Of a stretch of 5,044 nt of DNA, positions 1 to 5,044 are shown one piece after another. The notes beneath the pieces are model-generated. The model was not told the DNA's origin. It worked only from the letters and a program-made list of their open reading frames with translations, and did no database searches. The stretch is from Deltaproteobacteria bacterium (GTDB lineage Bacteria; Desulfobacterota; DSM-4660; Desulfatiglandales; B25-G16). Made by a program: the position numbers and the translations under genes. Location of the stretch: the NCBI GenBank assembly GCA_020348625.1, contig CP070752.1:1644534-1649577 (forward strand), given 5' to 3'. How positions within the stretch are numbered: position 1 is the first letter of the stretch; each line of letters starts with the position of its first letter.

Positions 1-34
1 GCAACAATCCCGAAGCAATGCTAAGGAGCATAAC

Positions 35-403
35 ATGGCAAACAAGCCCAAAACACTCTTCATTATCGAAGACGATGAGCAGGTCCTCTCGATGATGAGG
101 AATTATTTTGAATACCTAGGATATAAGATAATCACTGCTTCCAACGGCATGGAAGGATTAAAAATGGTGTCATCGGCGAAGTATGACCTGGTGATTACCG
201 ACATCGTTATGCCCTATGTCAGCGGCGTGGGGATAATCACGGTTATCAAGGAGAAAATGCCGAAGGTTCCGGTGATAGCCATTACCGCGTACGGAAAGAG
301 CCCGGAAAGACTTGCGGCTGAAAAACAGGCGGATGTGGTATTACGAAAACCGTTTGAAATGGAAAAACTGAAACATCACGTGGCGCAGCTGCTGGCCACT
401 TAG
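35..403 (+). CDS. Single-domain response regulator (CheY/Spo0F-like receiver protein)
   Basis: This 122-aa protein consists of a receiver domain only, with no DNA-binding or enzymatic output. The canonical sites are all visible: acidic pocket E12-D13-D14, phospho-acceptor D56 in the motif VITDIVMP, switch threonine T84 in AITAYG, and K105-P106-F107. The aromatic switch residue usually three positions before the lysine is V102 here, so the classical Thr/Tyr coupling of CheY is absent. The start is an ATG preceded by AAGGAG at 23-28, six bases upstream. Such proteins act in the cytoplasm as phosphate shuttles or by docking on a partner. The gene converges on the hybrid kinase at 670-3111, whose HATPase could phosphorylate it, but this pairing is inference. 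In another frame a stop codon lies at 22-24, just before this start, so an upstream co-transcribed gene may lie outside the window. Family assignment is firm; the partner is unknown. Confidence 0.95.
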   Translation: MANKPKTLFIIEDDEQVLSMMRNYFEYLGYKIITASNGMEGLKMVSSAKYDLVITDIVMPYVSGVGIITVIKEKMPKVPVIAITAYGKSPERLAAEKQADVVLRKPFEMEKLKHHVAQLLAT

Positions 404-411
404 AAAGCAAC

Positions 412-658
412 GATCTCTCGCCCGCACTCCCGCAGCCAGGAGTGCTCGAGCCCACAGAGGCCGCTGAGTAAAATGGCTACGGAATGATTGTTTACCCTTT
501 CATGGGGAAAGCCCTTAGGGAAAAAATGAATGGATTCACTTTTTCCATAGAGGCTTTTCCCATTTCCAATCCCGCACAGCGTGATTGGAGGCCCCCTGAG
601 GGGCAAGGTAAACAATCAAAGCTTTTCTCTGAGCCCTCTGTGAGCTCTGTGAGAGATT
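412..658. repeat. Nested inverted-repeat / multibranch structured element filling the convergent intergenic region
   Basis: The 266-bp gap between the two convergent stop codons holds no credible gene, but complementary segments nest almost end to end. From outside in: 413-419 with 651-657 (7 bp); 448-451 with 644-647 and 453-460 with 635-642 (4+8 bp around one mismatch); 463-468 with 629-634 (5 of 6); and 485-496 with 607-618 (12 bp perfect). Inside are 502-513 with 552-563 (12 bp, one G-T wobble), capped by 519-525 with 540-546 and 527-531 with 534-538. Local hairpins lie at 424-445 (7-bp stem), 566-588 (6+3 bp, ACA loop) and 591-604 (GCCCC/GGGGC). Wobble positions favour neither strand consistently, so it could act as DNA, as a 3' UTR on either transcript, or as a mobile-element relic. 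No hairpin has a proper U-tract, so a plain bidirectional terminator is not obvious. The function is unknown. Confidence 0.7.
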
Positions 659-669
659 AGGACTGCCTC

Positions 670-3111
670 CTATGAACTCAGTGCTCTTGCAACAACCTCG
701 CTTAGTCTCTTCAGATCAAAGGGCTTTATGATGAAGTCCTTAATGACGTTTTTTGAACGTGTTTCGATGTCGGTTTGGGCCGATTCCTGGTAACCGGAGA
801 TGAGTACTATCCGCGCATGGGGATCTAACTCGATAATTTTCGTGGCGGCCGTTGCCCCATCCATATTGGCCATCTTCCAATCCATGAGCACGATATCGGG
901 TTTGTACTTCCTGAATCGGTCGATAGCCTGAATACCGCTGCCTGCGATAATTACCTCGTACCCGATAGCCGTAACCATATTCTTGAGACCTTCAAGGACG
1001 TCCGATTCATCATCTACTACCAAAACGGTCTCACCTCTGCCCCGCCTTATCTTAAGCGGGGATTTTGACTCGAGACGATCAAACTTCTCGGCCACGGGGA
1101 ATGAAATGGTAAATTGAGTTCCCTTGCCGGACTTTGAGGATACCGATACTGATCCATTGTGCTCTTCGATGATACCATGGGTGATCGAAAGGCCTAATCC
1201 GGTTCCCTGGCCCACATCTTTGGTGGTGTAAAAAGGATCGAATATCTTTTTCACCGTGTCCTCATCCATGCCAAACCCCGTATCGGAGATGGTAACGACG
1301 ATATCATCGTTCTCCCTCTTGCCAGCTAACGTAAGCTCACCGCCCTCGGGCATGGAATCTCGCGCGTTATTGCACAGGTTGATGAAAACCTGATTGAGAC
1401 TCGCATGATCACCTTTGATTGGTAACGGTCCCTCCACCTGGGTGCTAATCTTTATCTTTTGATCAAAGGTATTACTGATTATCTTATAGGTTTCGTTAAT
1501 AACATCCTCTAAGTCCAAGGGAAGCATCCCTCGCTCAATATCCTGCCTGGAGAATTTCAAAAGGCTATCGATAAAATCGGAACCCTTTTTCACCGATTCG
1601 TGCATAACCTTGGTGATCCCTTGCAGCTGCTCATCCTGACCATATGCCATCTGGAGAAATTGCGTGTTGCCCATAATAGCCTGCAAGATATTCCTGAAAT
1701 TGTGGGCTACGCCCCCGGCCATCCTGCCGAGAGATTCCATCTTCTGGGCATGGGCAAGCTGTCTTTCAAGGCTCTGTTGATTCTCAACCGCCGTTTTCTG
1801 AGCGGTAATATCTTCAAAGATATGCACAATCTCTCCGCCGGGCAGTTTGTAGACGTAGCTCGTTCTCCACGACAGAGCTCCATTGTCCTTATAGAGCATG
1901 GGGGAATGATATTCAGGCTTGCCGGTAGTCCAGACCCGCTTGAAGATGTCTAGAAAGCCATATTCTCTAAAAGCAGCAAAGACCGTATTAACACTCTTAC
2001 CAACAATATCTTCCTTTCTTATGCCATCGATATTCTCTGCTGCTTTGTTCAGGTCTTTAAATACGAAATCGGCGCCATCCGCAACTGCCTCGAAAATAGC
2101 GACACCGTTGCTCATGTTTTCGAAGACCGCCCTAAACCGTGATTCACTCTCCTTTAAACGATCTTGGGCCTTTGCCAGTTGCCTGGTTCGCTCGTCAACG
2201 AGTTGCTCCAGGTTCGAATACAGCCGCGCATTCTCTATGGCAACTGCCGCAGTATTACTCAAGCCCATCAGCAATTGGAGGTCATCCTTTCTGAATCCTT
2301 CGGGTAAGCCGATAGAATCTACATAAATGACTCCCACAACCTCCCCCCTTTGAATGAGCGGCACGCACATGACAGACATGATGTTCATCTGTTCCATGCT
2401 ATTGGAAAGGCTTTCGGGTTTCACGCGGCTGGTGTCGGACATCATTACCGGTTTGCCTTCATTTATGGCCTTGTTTACAATCGTCCTGCTGTAATTGATG
2501 GTAGAGAAAAGCCCTGCCTTGTCTTCCATTCTCGTCTTGGAGGCCACCTCCTGGAGGGTTTCTTTGTCCTTGTTGAGCAGTAAGATGGCGCCTCGATCGA
2601 TTCTCTCAAGGAGGATGAAAATCTGATCTATCACCTCTCCCAGCAGCTCATCGACATTGAGGGATTGAGAAAAGATATTGGCGACCTTGAGCAATAACTC
2701 TAGGCTCTTGGTATAGTCTCTGGAGGTGCGCATCTCTAGGGACAGCTCGCTTGTAGCATCATGATGCTGTTCAGTCGCAAGAGAGGATATCCACTGTGCG
2801 CCTCTATCCTTGGCAGATTCCTTTTTAAACGACAGGACCGTGTTACCGACCCGTATGACGCTCTCTTCGTTTATTTCTGTTTCCCGTCCGCGGGCTATCT
2901 TATTTCCGTCGATAAAAACACCGTGCAGGCTGCTCATATCCACAACAAATGTCTTGCCTTGCTTCTTAACGATCTTGGCATGCTCTCGTGAGACGCCTAT
3001 ATCTGAGATGACGATATCGTTTTCCTGCGATCTCCCTATAGTCGTCACATCACCTTTTAAGTCAAATTTCATACCGGTAATGGGACCGTCAATGACGTAT
3101 ATCTTCTTCAA
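670..3111 (-). CDS. FHA-GAF-PAS hybrid sensor histidine kinase with C-terminal receiver
   Basis: This 813-aa protein has no membrane segment and is probably cytoplasmic. In order: an FHA domain (about 2-96; G26-R27-S28, S41-R42-E43-H44), a GAF domain (about 135-300), a short coiled linker, a PAS domain (about 322-440), HisKA with phospho-acceptor H470 in the context GVAHNFRN, and an HATPase with N-box asparagine N582, DTGFG from D610 and GTGLGLSI at 636-643. The C-terminal receiver has D700-D701, phospho-acceptor D744, S772, aromatic F793 and K796. In the FHA domain the usual Ser-x-Asn-Gly turn reads SLHG. FHA domains bind phosphothreonine, so input from a Ser/Thr kinase is plausible; the GAF and PAS ligands cannot be read from sequence. 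The start is the TTG at 3109-3111, because AGGGGAG sits 8 nt upstream; an in-frame TTG at 3138 (822 aa) has no such site. It lies 59 nt downstream of the sigma-54 activator on the same strand, probably in one operon. The kinase assignment is firm. Confidence 0.95.
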   Translation of the reverse strand: MKKIYVIDGPITGMKFDLKGDVTTIGRSQENDIVISDIGVSREHAKIVKKQGKTFVVDMSSLHGVFIDGNKIARGRETEINEESVIRVGNTVLSFKKESAKDRGAQWISSLATEQHHDATSELSLEMRTSRDYTKSLELLLKVANIFSQSLNVDELLGEVIDQIFILLERIDRGAILLLNKDKETLQEVASKTRMEDKAGLFSTINYSRTIVNKAINEGKPVMMSDTSRVKPESLSNSMEQMNIMSVMCVPLIQRGEVVGVIYVDSIGLPEGFRKDDLQLLMGLSNTAAVAIENARLYSNLEQLVDERTRQLAKAQDRLKESESRFRAVFENMSNGVAIFEAVADGADFVFKDLNKAAENIDGIRKEDIVGKSVNTVFAAFREYGFLDIFKRVWTTGKPEYHSPMLYKDNGALSWRTSYVYKLPGGEIVHIFEDITAQKTAVENQQSLERQLAHAQKMESLGRMAGGVAHNFRNILQAIMGNTQFLQMAYGQDEQLQGITKVMHESVKKGSDFIDSLLKFSRQDIERGMLPLDLEDVINETYKIISNTFDQKIKISTQVEGPLPIKGDHASLNQVFINLCNNARDSMPEGGELTLAGKRENDDIVVTISDTGFGMDEDTVKKIFDPFYTTKDVGQGTGLGLSITHGIIEEHNGSVSVSSKSGKGTQFTISFPVAEKFDRLESKSPLKIRRGRGETVLVVDDESDVLEGLKNMVTAIGYEVIIAGSGIQAIDRFRKYKPDIVLMDWKMANMDGATAATKIIELDPHARIVLISGYQESAQTDIETRSKNVIKDFIIKPFDLKRLSEVVARALSS

Positions 3112-3119
3112 GATTGTGT

Positions 3120-3126
3120 CTCCCCT
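3120..3126 (-). promoter_or_regulatory. Ribosome binding site that fixes the hybrid kinase start
   Basis: On the minus strand AGGGGAG lies 8 nt before the TTG at 3111-3109. It lies inside the longer reading frame that would begin at the TTG at 3138, and nothing similar precedes that upstream codon. This favours the 813-aa form, which also begins right at the first strand of the FHA domain. Confidence 0.7.
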
Positions 3127-3170
3127 GTAAAAGTTCAAAGGACGATTGCGGTTTTACGTAGACCCCGGTT

Positions 3171-4229
3171 CTATGCTAGGCCGAATTCATCAATCCTGTT
3201 CAGAAGCGTCTTATAGCTAACCTGCAACAGCTCTGCCGCCTTCTTTCTATTCCAACGGGTGTGATCCAAGGCCTTGGCGATAGCCTCTTTTTCGACCTCC
3301 GCAACATATTCCTTAGTAATTTCCTTTAAAGGAAGATCTTTCTTTCCCTTAATGTGCTGCTTAATCCTTCGATCATCCCAGACTTGAGAGAGGATGGCAA
3401 CGCGAGATCTCAACTCCTCGCCCTCGGGAACTCCCGCGCCTTGGGCAAGCTTCAATTCACTATACACAGCATCCGTCTTTTGTAACGCTATTATGCCCTT
3501 AATGATATTCTCCAGTTCCCTAATATTGCCAGGCCACGGGTATCTCTGAAAGTGGGCTCTTATGTCTCTGCCCATGGGGACAGGTTTCTTTCCGAGCTCT
3601 ATGCAGTACTTTTCCATGAAGTAATCCACGAGAAGATCGATGTCCTCTTTTCTCTCCCGCAAAGGCGGGACCACGATTGAAATGACGTCCAAGCGGTAGA
3701 ACAGGTCACTCCGAAAAGCCCCCTCCACAATCTTTTCTTCCAGATTAGCGTTCGTAGCAGCCAATATCCGCACATCTATAGGGGTTTCTCGAACACTGCC
3801 CAGCCGCGATATCGTCTCGTCCTCCAGCACCTGAAGGATCTTCGCCTGAAGCGGAACGCTTAGAGAGCCGATTTCATCCAGAAAAATCGTGCCCCTGTTG
3901 GCCCTCTCAAATCTGCCTGCCTTTCTGTATGTGGCACCGGTAAAGGCTCCTTTGCTGTATCCAAATAGTTCGCTTTCAAGCAATTCACTGGGCAGCGCCG
4001 CACAATTCACCTGAACAAAACTCTCCTCTCTTCGGTTCGATCCTAAGTGTATCGCCCGAGCAACCAACTCCTTTCCGGTACCGCTCTCGCCCCGGATCAG
4101 AACCGTTACGTTTTTGTTGCTCACCTTAGCGATCTTTTCCTTAACCGATTCTATTGCAGCACTTTCGCCGATTATTTCCGGATACGCTGCCGCTGGAACC
4201 GACGCATCTGCGGGAATGCTATTTTCCAT
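3171..4229 (-). CDS. Sigma-54-dependent transcriptional activator (NtrC class) lacking a receiver domain
   Basis: This 352-aa enhancer-binding protein remodels sigma-54 RNA polymerase by ATP hydrolysis. The AAA+ domain covers about residues 18-250: Walker A GESGTGKE at 47-54, the sigma-54-contacting loop GAFTGA at 94-99, Walker B TIFLDE at 114-119, sensor I AATN at 157-160, arginine-finger region FRSDLFYR at 172-179, and PWPGNIREL at 231-239. A Fis-type helix-turn-helix occupies about 306-352. Only about 17 residues precede the AAA+ domain, so there is no receiver, GAF or PAS domain; members with a regulatory domain usually have 440 or more residues. The architecture resembles PspF, which is regulated by a partner protein, but no such partner is visible. 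I chose the ATG at 4229-4227, with AGAGAGG 10 nt upstream; an in-frame TTG at 4277 would give 368 aa but lacks a ribosome site. Its promoter is at 4315-4344 and the kinase follows in the same direction. Target promoters are unknown. Confidence 0.93.
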   Translation of the reverse strand: MENSIPADASVPAAAYPEIIGESAAIESVKEKIAKVSNKNVTVLIRGESGTGKELVARAIHLGSNRREESFVQVNCAALPSELLESELFGYSKGAFTGATYRKAGRFERANRGTIFLDEIGSLSVPLQAKILQVLEDETISRLGSVRETPIDVRILAATNANLEEKIVEGAFRSDLFYRLDVISIVVPPLRERKEDIDLLVDYFMEKYCIELGKKPVPMGRDIRAHFQRYPWPGNIRELENIIKGIIALQKTDAVYSELKLAQGAGVPEGEELRSRVAILSQVWDDRRIKQHIKGKKDLPLKEITKEYVAEVEKEAIAKALDHTRWNRKKAAELLQVSYKTLLNRIDEFGLA

Positions 4230-4314
4230 TGCACGCAAACCTCTCTGTTCAGATCCAAAATTGTACGCCTCCACCAACCCGAGGGACTTTTCTGATATGG
4301 CGTTGGCTAGTTGA

Positions 4315-4344
4315 TTTATATACTATTTTCGGGCCTCCTGTCAA
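4315..4344 (-). promoter_or_regulatory. Sigma-70-type promoter for the activator-kinase operon
   Basis: On the minus strand a perfect -35 hexamer TTGACA (4344-4339) is followed by an AT-rich -10 region. TATAAA (4320-4315) fits with an 18-bp spacer, or TATATA (4322-4317) with 16 bp. Transcription would start near 4308, about 80 nt before the ATG at 4229. It lies downstream of the terminator at 4386-4418, so the operon need not depend on transcription from further right. No -24/-12 sigma-54 element was seen, so the activator does not obviously control itself. Confidence 0.6.
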
Positions 4345-4385
4345 TTCGCACCAGGCTTTGATGCCTCAGTTTACCTGTGCTGGCC

Positions 4386-4418
4386 AAAAGAAAGGCCCCG
4401 CCCCCAAGGGCGAGGCCT
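4386..4418 (-). terminator. Intrinsic terminator of a minus-strand small RNA
   Basis: The hairpin pairs 4393-4403 with 4408-4418 around the loop 4404-4407 (11 pairs). The one non-Watson-Crick position, C4398/A4413, is a C-A mismatch on the plus strand but a G-U wobble on the minus strand. On the minus strand the stem is followed by TTTCTTTT (4393-4386); the plus strand has no U-rich tail. Both facts assign it to the minus strand. It lies upstream of the activator gene, so it ends a transcript arriving from the right. Confidence 0.8.
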
Positions 4419-4451
4419 GGTTTAGACTCTAAGAAGCCTTGATTATCTCTC

Positions 4452-4488
4452 ACCCCAGTACGATGCACGGCACCTACCCCAGTACCAT
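4452..4488. repeat. Short direct repeat, two 13-bp copies 24 bp apart
   Basis: ACCCCAGTACGAT at 4452-4464 and ACCCCAGTACCAT at 4476-4488 differ at one base. They lie in the middle of the small RNA candidate and look like a local tandem duplication. If the region derives from 5S rRNA, the copies would correspond to a duplicated GGTACTG helix-IV segment. Confidence 0.75.
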
Positions 4489-4499
4489 CTTCCGGAGCT

Positions 4500-4518
4500 A
4501 CGGGGCCCCGTTACCGGG
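4500..4518 (-). other. Palindrome ACGGGGCCCCGT overlapping a GNRA-capped hairpin
   Basis: A perfect 12-bp palindrome at 4500-4511 overlaps a 4-bp stem at 4507-4510 with 4515-4518, whose minus-strand loop is GTAA. The two pairings are mutually exclusive, and the GNRA loop exists only on the minus strand, which supports the direction of the small RNA candidate. Confidence 0.5.
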
Positions 4519-4559
4519 ATCTACGCTTCGCTTCGACAGGCAGAGCTCATGGAGGTTCA

Positions 4560-4655
4560 CCCTGTCAGTATATAGAAATAGAAAGCTTTATAGAAAATTT
4601 TTTTTCGTAAGGCAATAGGCGCCGCGATAGAGCGCTGAAAAGTTATCTGACAGGG
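4560..4655. repeat. 9-bp perfect inverted repeat enclosing the AT-rich promoter segment
   Basis: CCCTGTCAG at 4560-4568 is complementary to CTGACAGGG at 4647-4655. The enclosed 78 bp contains the minus-strand promoter and a run of eight T residues (4598-4605). It also overlaps a competing GACAGG/CCTGTC pair (4535-4540 with 4561-4566). It may be chance, a mobile-element boundary or part of an RNA fold. Confidence 0.5.
4587..4615 (-). promoter_or_regulatory. Sigma-70-type promoter of the minus-strand small RNA
   Basis: On the minus strand, TTGCCT (4615-4610) and TATAAA (4592-4587) are separated by exactly 17 bp of A/T-rich sequence. They match the consensus at 4 of 6 and 5 of 6 positions. A start near 4580 would give a transcript ending at the terminator at 4386, about 190 nt. 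Confidence 0.5.
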
Positions 4656-4707
4656 CAAGCAGAACACACAGACCCGTGAGCAAGGTCTATGAGGACTGAG
4701 CGGATAA

Positions 4708-4723
4708 AATACCCCGGAGTATT
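4708..4723 (+). other. Small hairpin 5' of the structured RNA candidate
   Basis: AATAC at 4708-4712 and GTATT at 4719-4723 form a perfect 5-bp stem around CCCGGA. It abuts the outer stem of the 4725-4916 element and may be part of the same RNA. A further AGACC/GGTCT hairpin lies at 4670-4688. Confidence 0.45.
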
Positions 4724-4724
4724 A

Positions 4725-4916
4725 GGACGGTCATGAGGTCTTTTCTGCTGTGACTGGCGGGAGGCCGCTGTGCTCTTCACGGCGTATCAATGGGGGAAAC
4801 CGCAGCCCTGAACCTGTCGAAGGGAATGCGGAGGGGGCAAGACTCCCCCGTTGATGCGTCGTAGAAAAGACCAGACCGGGAGCCTTGGAACACAAGAAAG
4901 GATCTCATGACCATCC
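4725..4916 (+). ncRNA. Highly structured plus-strand RNA candidate of unknown family
   Basis: An outer stem pairs 4725-4737 with 4904-4916 (12 of 13 positions, including 9 consecutive GGTCATGAG/CTCATGACC). Inside, GGTCTTTTCT at 4737-4746 pairs perfectly with 4863-4872; the two helices share only G4737. Directly adjoining is an 18-bp stem, 4779-4796 with 4845-4862, with no mismatch and three wobbles (4782/4859, 4785/4856, 4791/4850). All three are G-U on the plus strand and would be A-C on the minus strand. Its interior carries CCGCA/TGCGG (4800-4804 with 4827-4831) and CCCT/AGGG (4806-4809 with 4821-4824). Small hairpins lie at 4755-4767 and 4884-4896. No open frame of note crosses it. No known RNA family was recognised; a retron ncRNA, a transposon-associated RNA or a structured leader of a gene to the right are possible. 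Confidence 0.55.
4813..4822 (-). repeat. Dispersed palindromic motif CTTCGACAGG (copy 2; copy 1 at 4531-4540 on the plus strand)
   Basis: CCTGTCGAAG at 4813-4822 is the exact complement of CTTCGACAGG at 4531-4540. Copy 2 sits in CCCTTCGACAGGTTCAGGG on the minus strand, close to a motif widely seen as an intergenic repeat in bacterial genomes, CCCTTCGACAGGCTCAGGG (from memory, not searched). Here it forms the tip of the long stem of the structured RNA candidate. Confidence 0.5.
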
Positions 4917-4949
4917 CGACAGTACAGAGTATGGTATGTTCTAAGCAGT

Positions 4950-4974
4950 GACTTTATTAAGTCAATTTGATTGA
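4950..4974. promoter_or_regulatory. Overlapping AT-rich inverted repeats, operator-like
   Basis: GACTT-TATT-AAGTC (4950-4963) overlaps TCAAT-TTG-ATTGA (4962-4974). Both have perfect 5-bp arms. They lie 20-40 bp before possible start codons at 4993 and 4997, whose frames stay open to the window edge. A protein-binding site upstream of a rightward gene is possible, but the gene is not proven. Confidence 0.3.
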
Positions 4975-5044
4975 ATAGGCTATAGACCCTTTATGGATGC
5001 TGTTGCAAGACAAAGAGAAAAAGACTGTTTTACCGTTGAAAGCC

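Larger units (their letters stand above)
4386..4580 (-). ncRNA. Candidate small RNA gene, about 190 nt, with 5S rRNA-like segments
   Basis: The interval is bounded by a promoter-like pair at 4587-4615 and an intrinsic terminator at 4386-4418, both on the minus strand, and has no open frame of note. Minus-strand pairing inside it includes a CCCG/CGGG stem with a GTAA (GNRA) tetraloop at 4507-4518, and a bulged 7-bp stem between 4482-4489 and 4462-4468 using a U-G pair that would be A-C on the other strand. Read on the minus strand, 4521-4441 resembles the middle and 3' part of 5S rRNA: ATCCCG, then AACGG, AGCTC, GATGGTACTG and GTGAGAG occur in the right order. The invariant 5S segment around GAAGTTAAG is missing and a 24-nt partial duplication is present. 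It may be a degenerate 5S copy or an unrelated small RNA; no other family was recognised. Confidence 0.45.

Noticed and set aside
1..24. Possible C-terminus of an upstream gene ending at a TAA at 22-24
   Set aside because: Only seven codons are visible, so coding cannot be told from chance. It is mentioned with the receiver gene only.
400..615. 71-codon minus-strand reading frame in the convergent gap
   Set aside because: No ribosome site, unconvincing composition, and it lies entirely within the nested inverted repeats, which explain the absence of stops better than coding does.
412..658. Integron attC site
   Set aside because: The size and the paired nature are suggestive, but the core-site consensus (RYYYAAC / GTTRRRY) is missing at both ends.
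400..660. TTAG at 400-403 and again at 657-660 as a target-site duplication around a MITE
   Set aside because: The terminal sequences just inside the two copies are not inverted repeats of each other in register, and the second copy overlaps the helix base. A 4-bp match is easily chance.
4047..4432. Overlapping plus-strand frames antisense to the activator gene's 5' end
   Set aside because: They run opposite a well-supported AAA+ gene and its promoter and terminator, and show no domain-like motifs.
4440..4600. 6S, SRP, RNase P or tmRNA
   Set aside because: None of the conserved cores I know (the SRP apical loop with GGAAGGAAGCAGC, the RNase P GAGGAAAGTCC start, the tmRNA tRNA-like ends, a 6S closing stem) could be found.
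4647..4725. c-di-GMP (GEMM) riboswitch, because of CAGGGCAA at 4651-4658
   Set aside because: The diagnostic GGACGCAAAGCC segment and the receptor helix are absent, so the match is limited to a few bases.
4420..5044. CRISPR array or tRNA gene in the gene-free block
   Set aside because: No regularly spaced repeats beyond a two-copy 13-bp repeat, and no T-loop/acceptor arrangement of a tRNA.

Overview
The window reads as a bacterial chromosome segment of moderate G+C carrying a two-component / sigma-54 signalling cluster. A stand-alone receiver protein, a long hybrid histidine kinase with an FHA domain and an NtrC-class activator together suggest a signalling-rich Gram-negative, most like a deltaproteobacterium (Desulfobacterota/Myxococcota type). 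That assignment is inference from gene content, not from any marker gene.

Layout. Positions 35-403 (+) encode a single-domain CheY/Spo0F-like response regulator. Positions 404-669 lie between two convergent genes and hold no credible gene, but almost the whole stretch can be drawn as one nested, branched set of inverted repeats. Positions 670-3111 (-) encode a FHA-GAF-PAS-HisKA-HATPase-REC hybrid sensor kinase, starting at a TTG behind a strong ribosome binding site. Positions 3171-4229 (-) encode a sigma-54 activator with AAA+ and Fis-type HTH domains but no N-terminal receiver. It has its own sigma-70-type promoter at 4315-4344 and probably forms an operon with the kinase (59 nt apart).

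Positions 4386-5044 contain no convincing protein gene but much RNA-like structure. On the minus strand, a promoter (4587-4615), hairpins with strand-specific pairing and an intrinsic terminator (4386-4418) outline a small RNA gene of about 190 nt; part of it resembles 5S rRNA in degenerate form. On the plus strand, 4725-4916 folds into a closed multi-stem structure whose 18-bp stem has three G-U wobbles and no mismatch, which favours a plus-strand RNA.

Working model (inference): the FHA/GAF/PAS kinase integrates protein-phosphorylation and small-molecule or redox cues and relays phosphate to its own receiver and perhaps to the 122-aa receiver protein. The receiver-less activator cannot take phosphate directly, so it must be controlled by abundance, by a partner protein, or be constitutively active. 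The undescribed material is most likely to be the non-coding RNA-like elements at 412-658 and 4386-4920.
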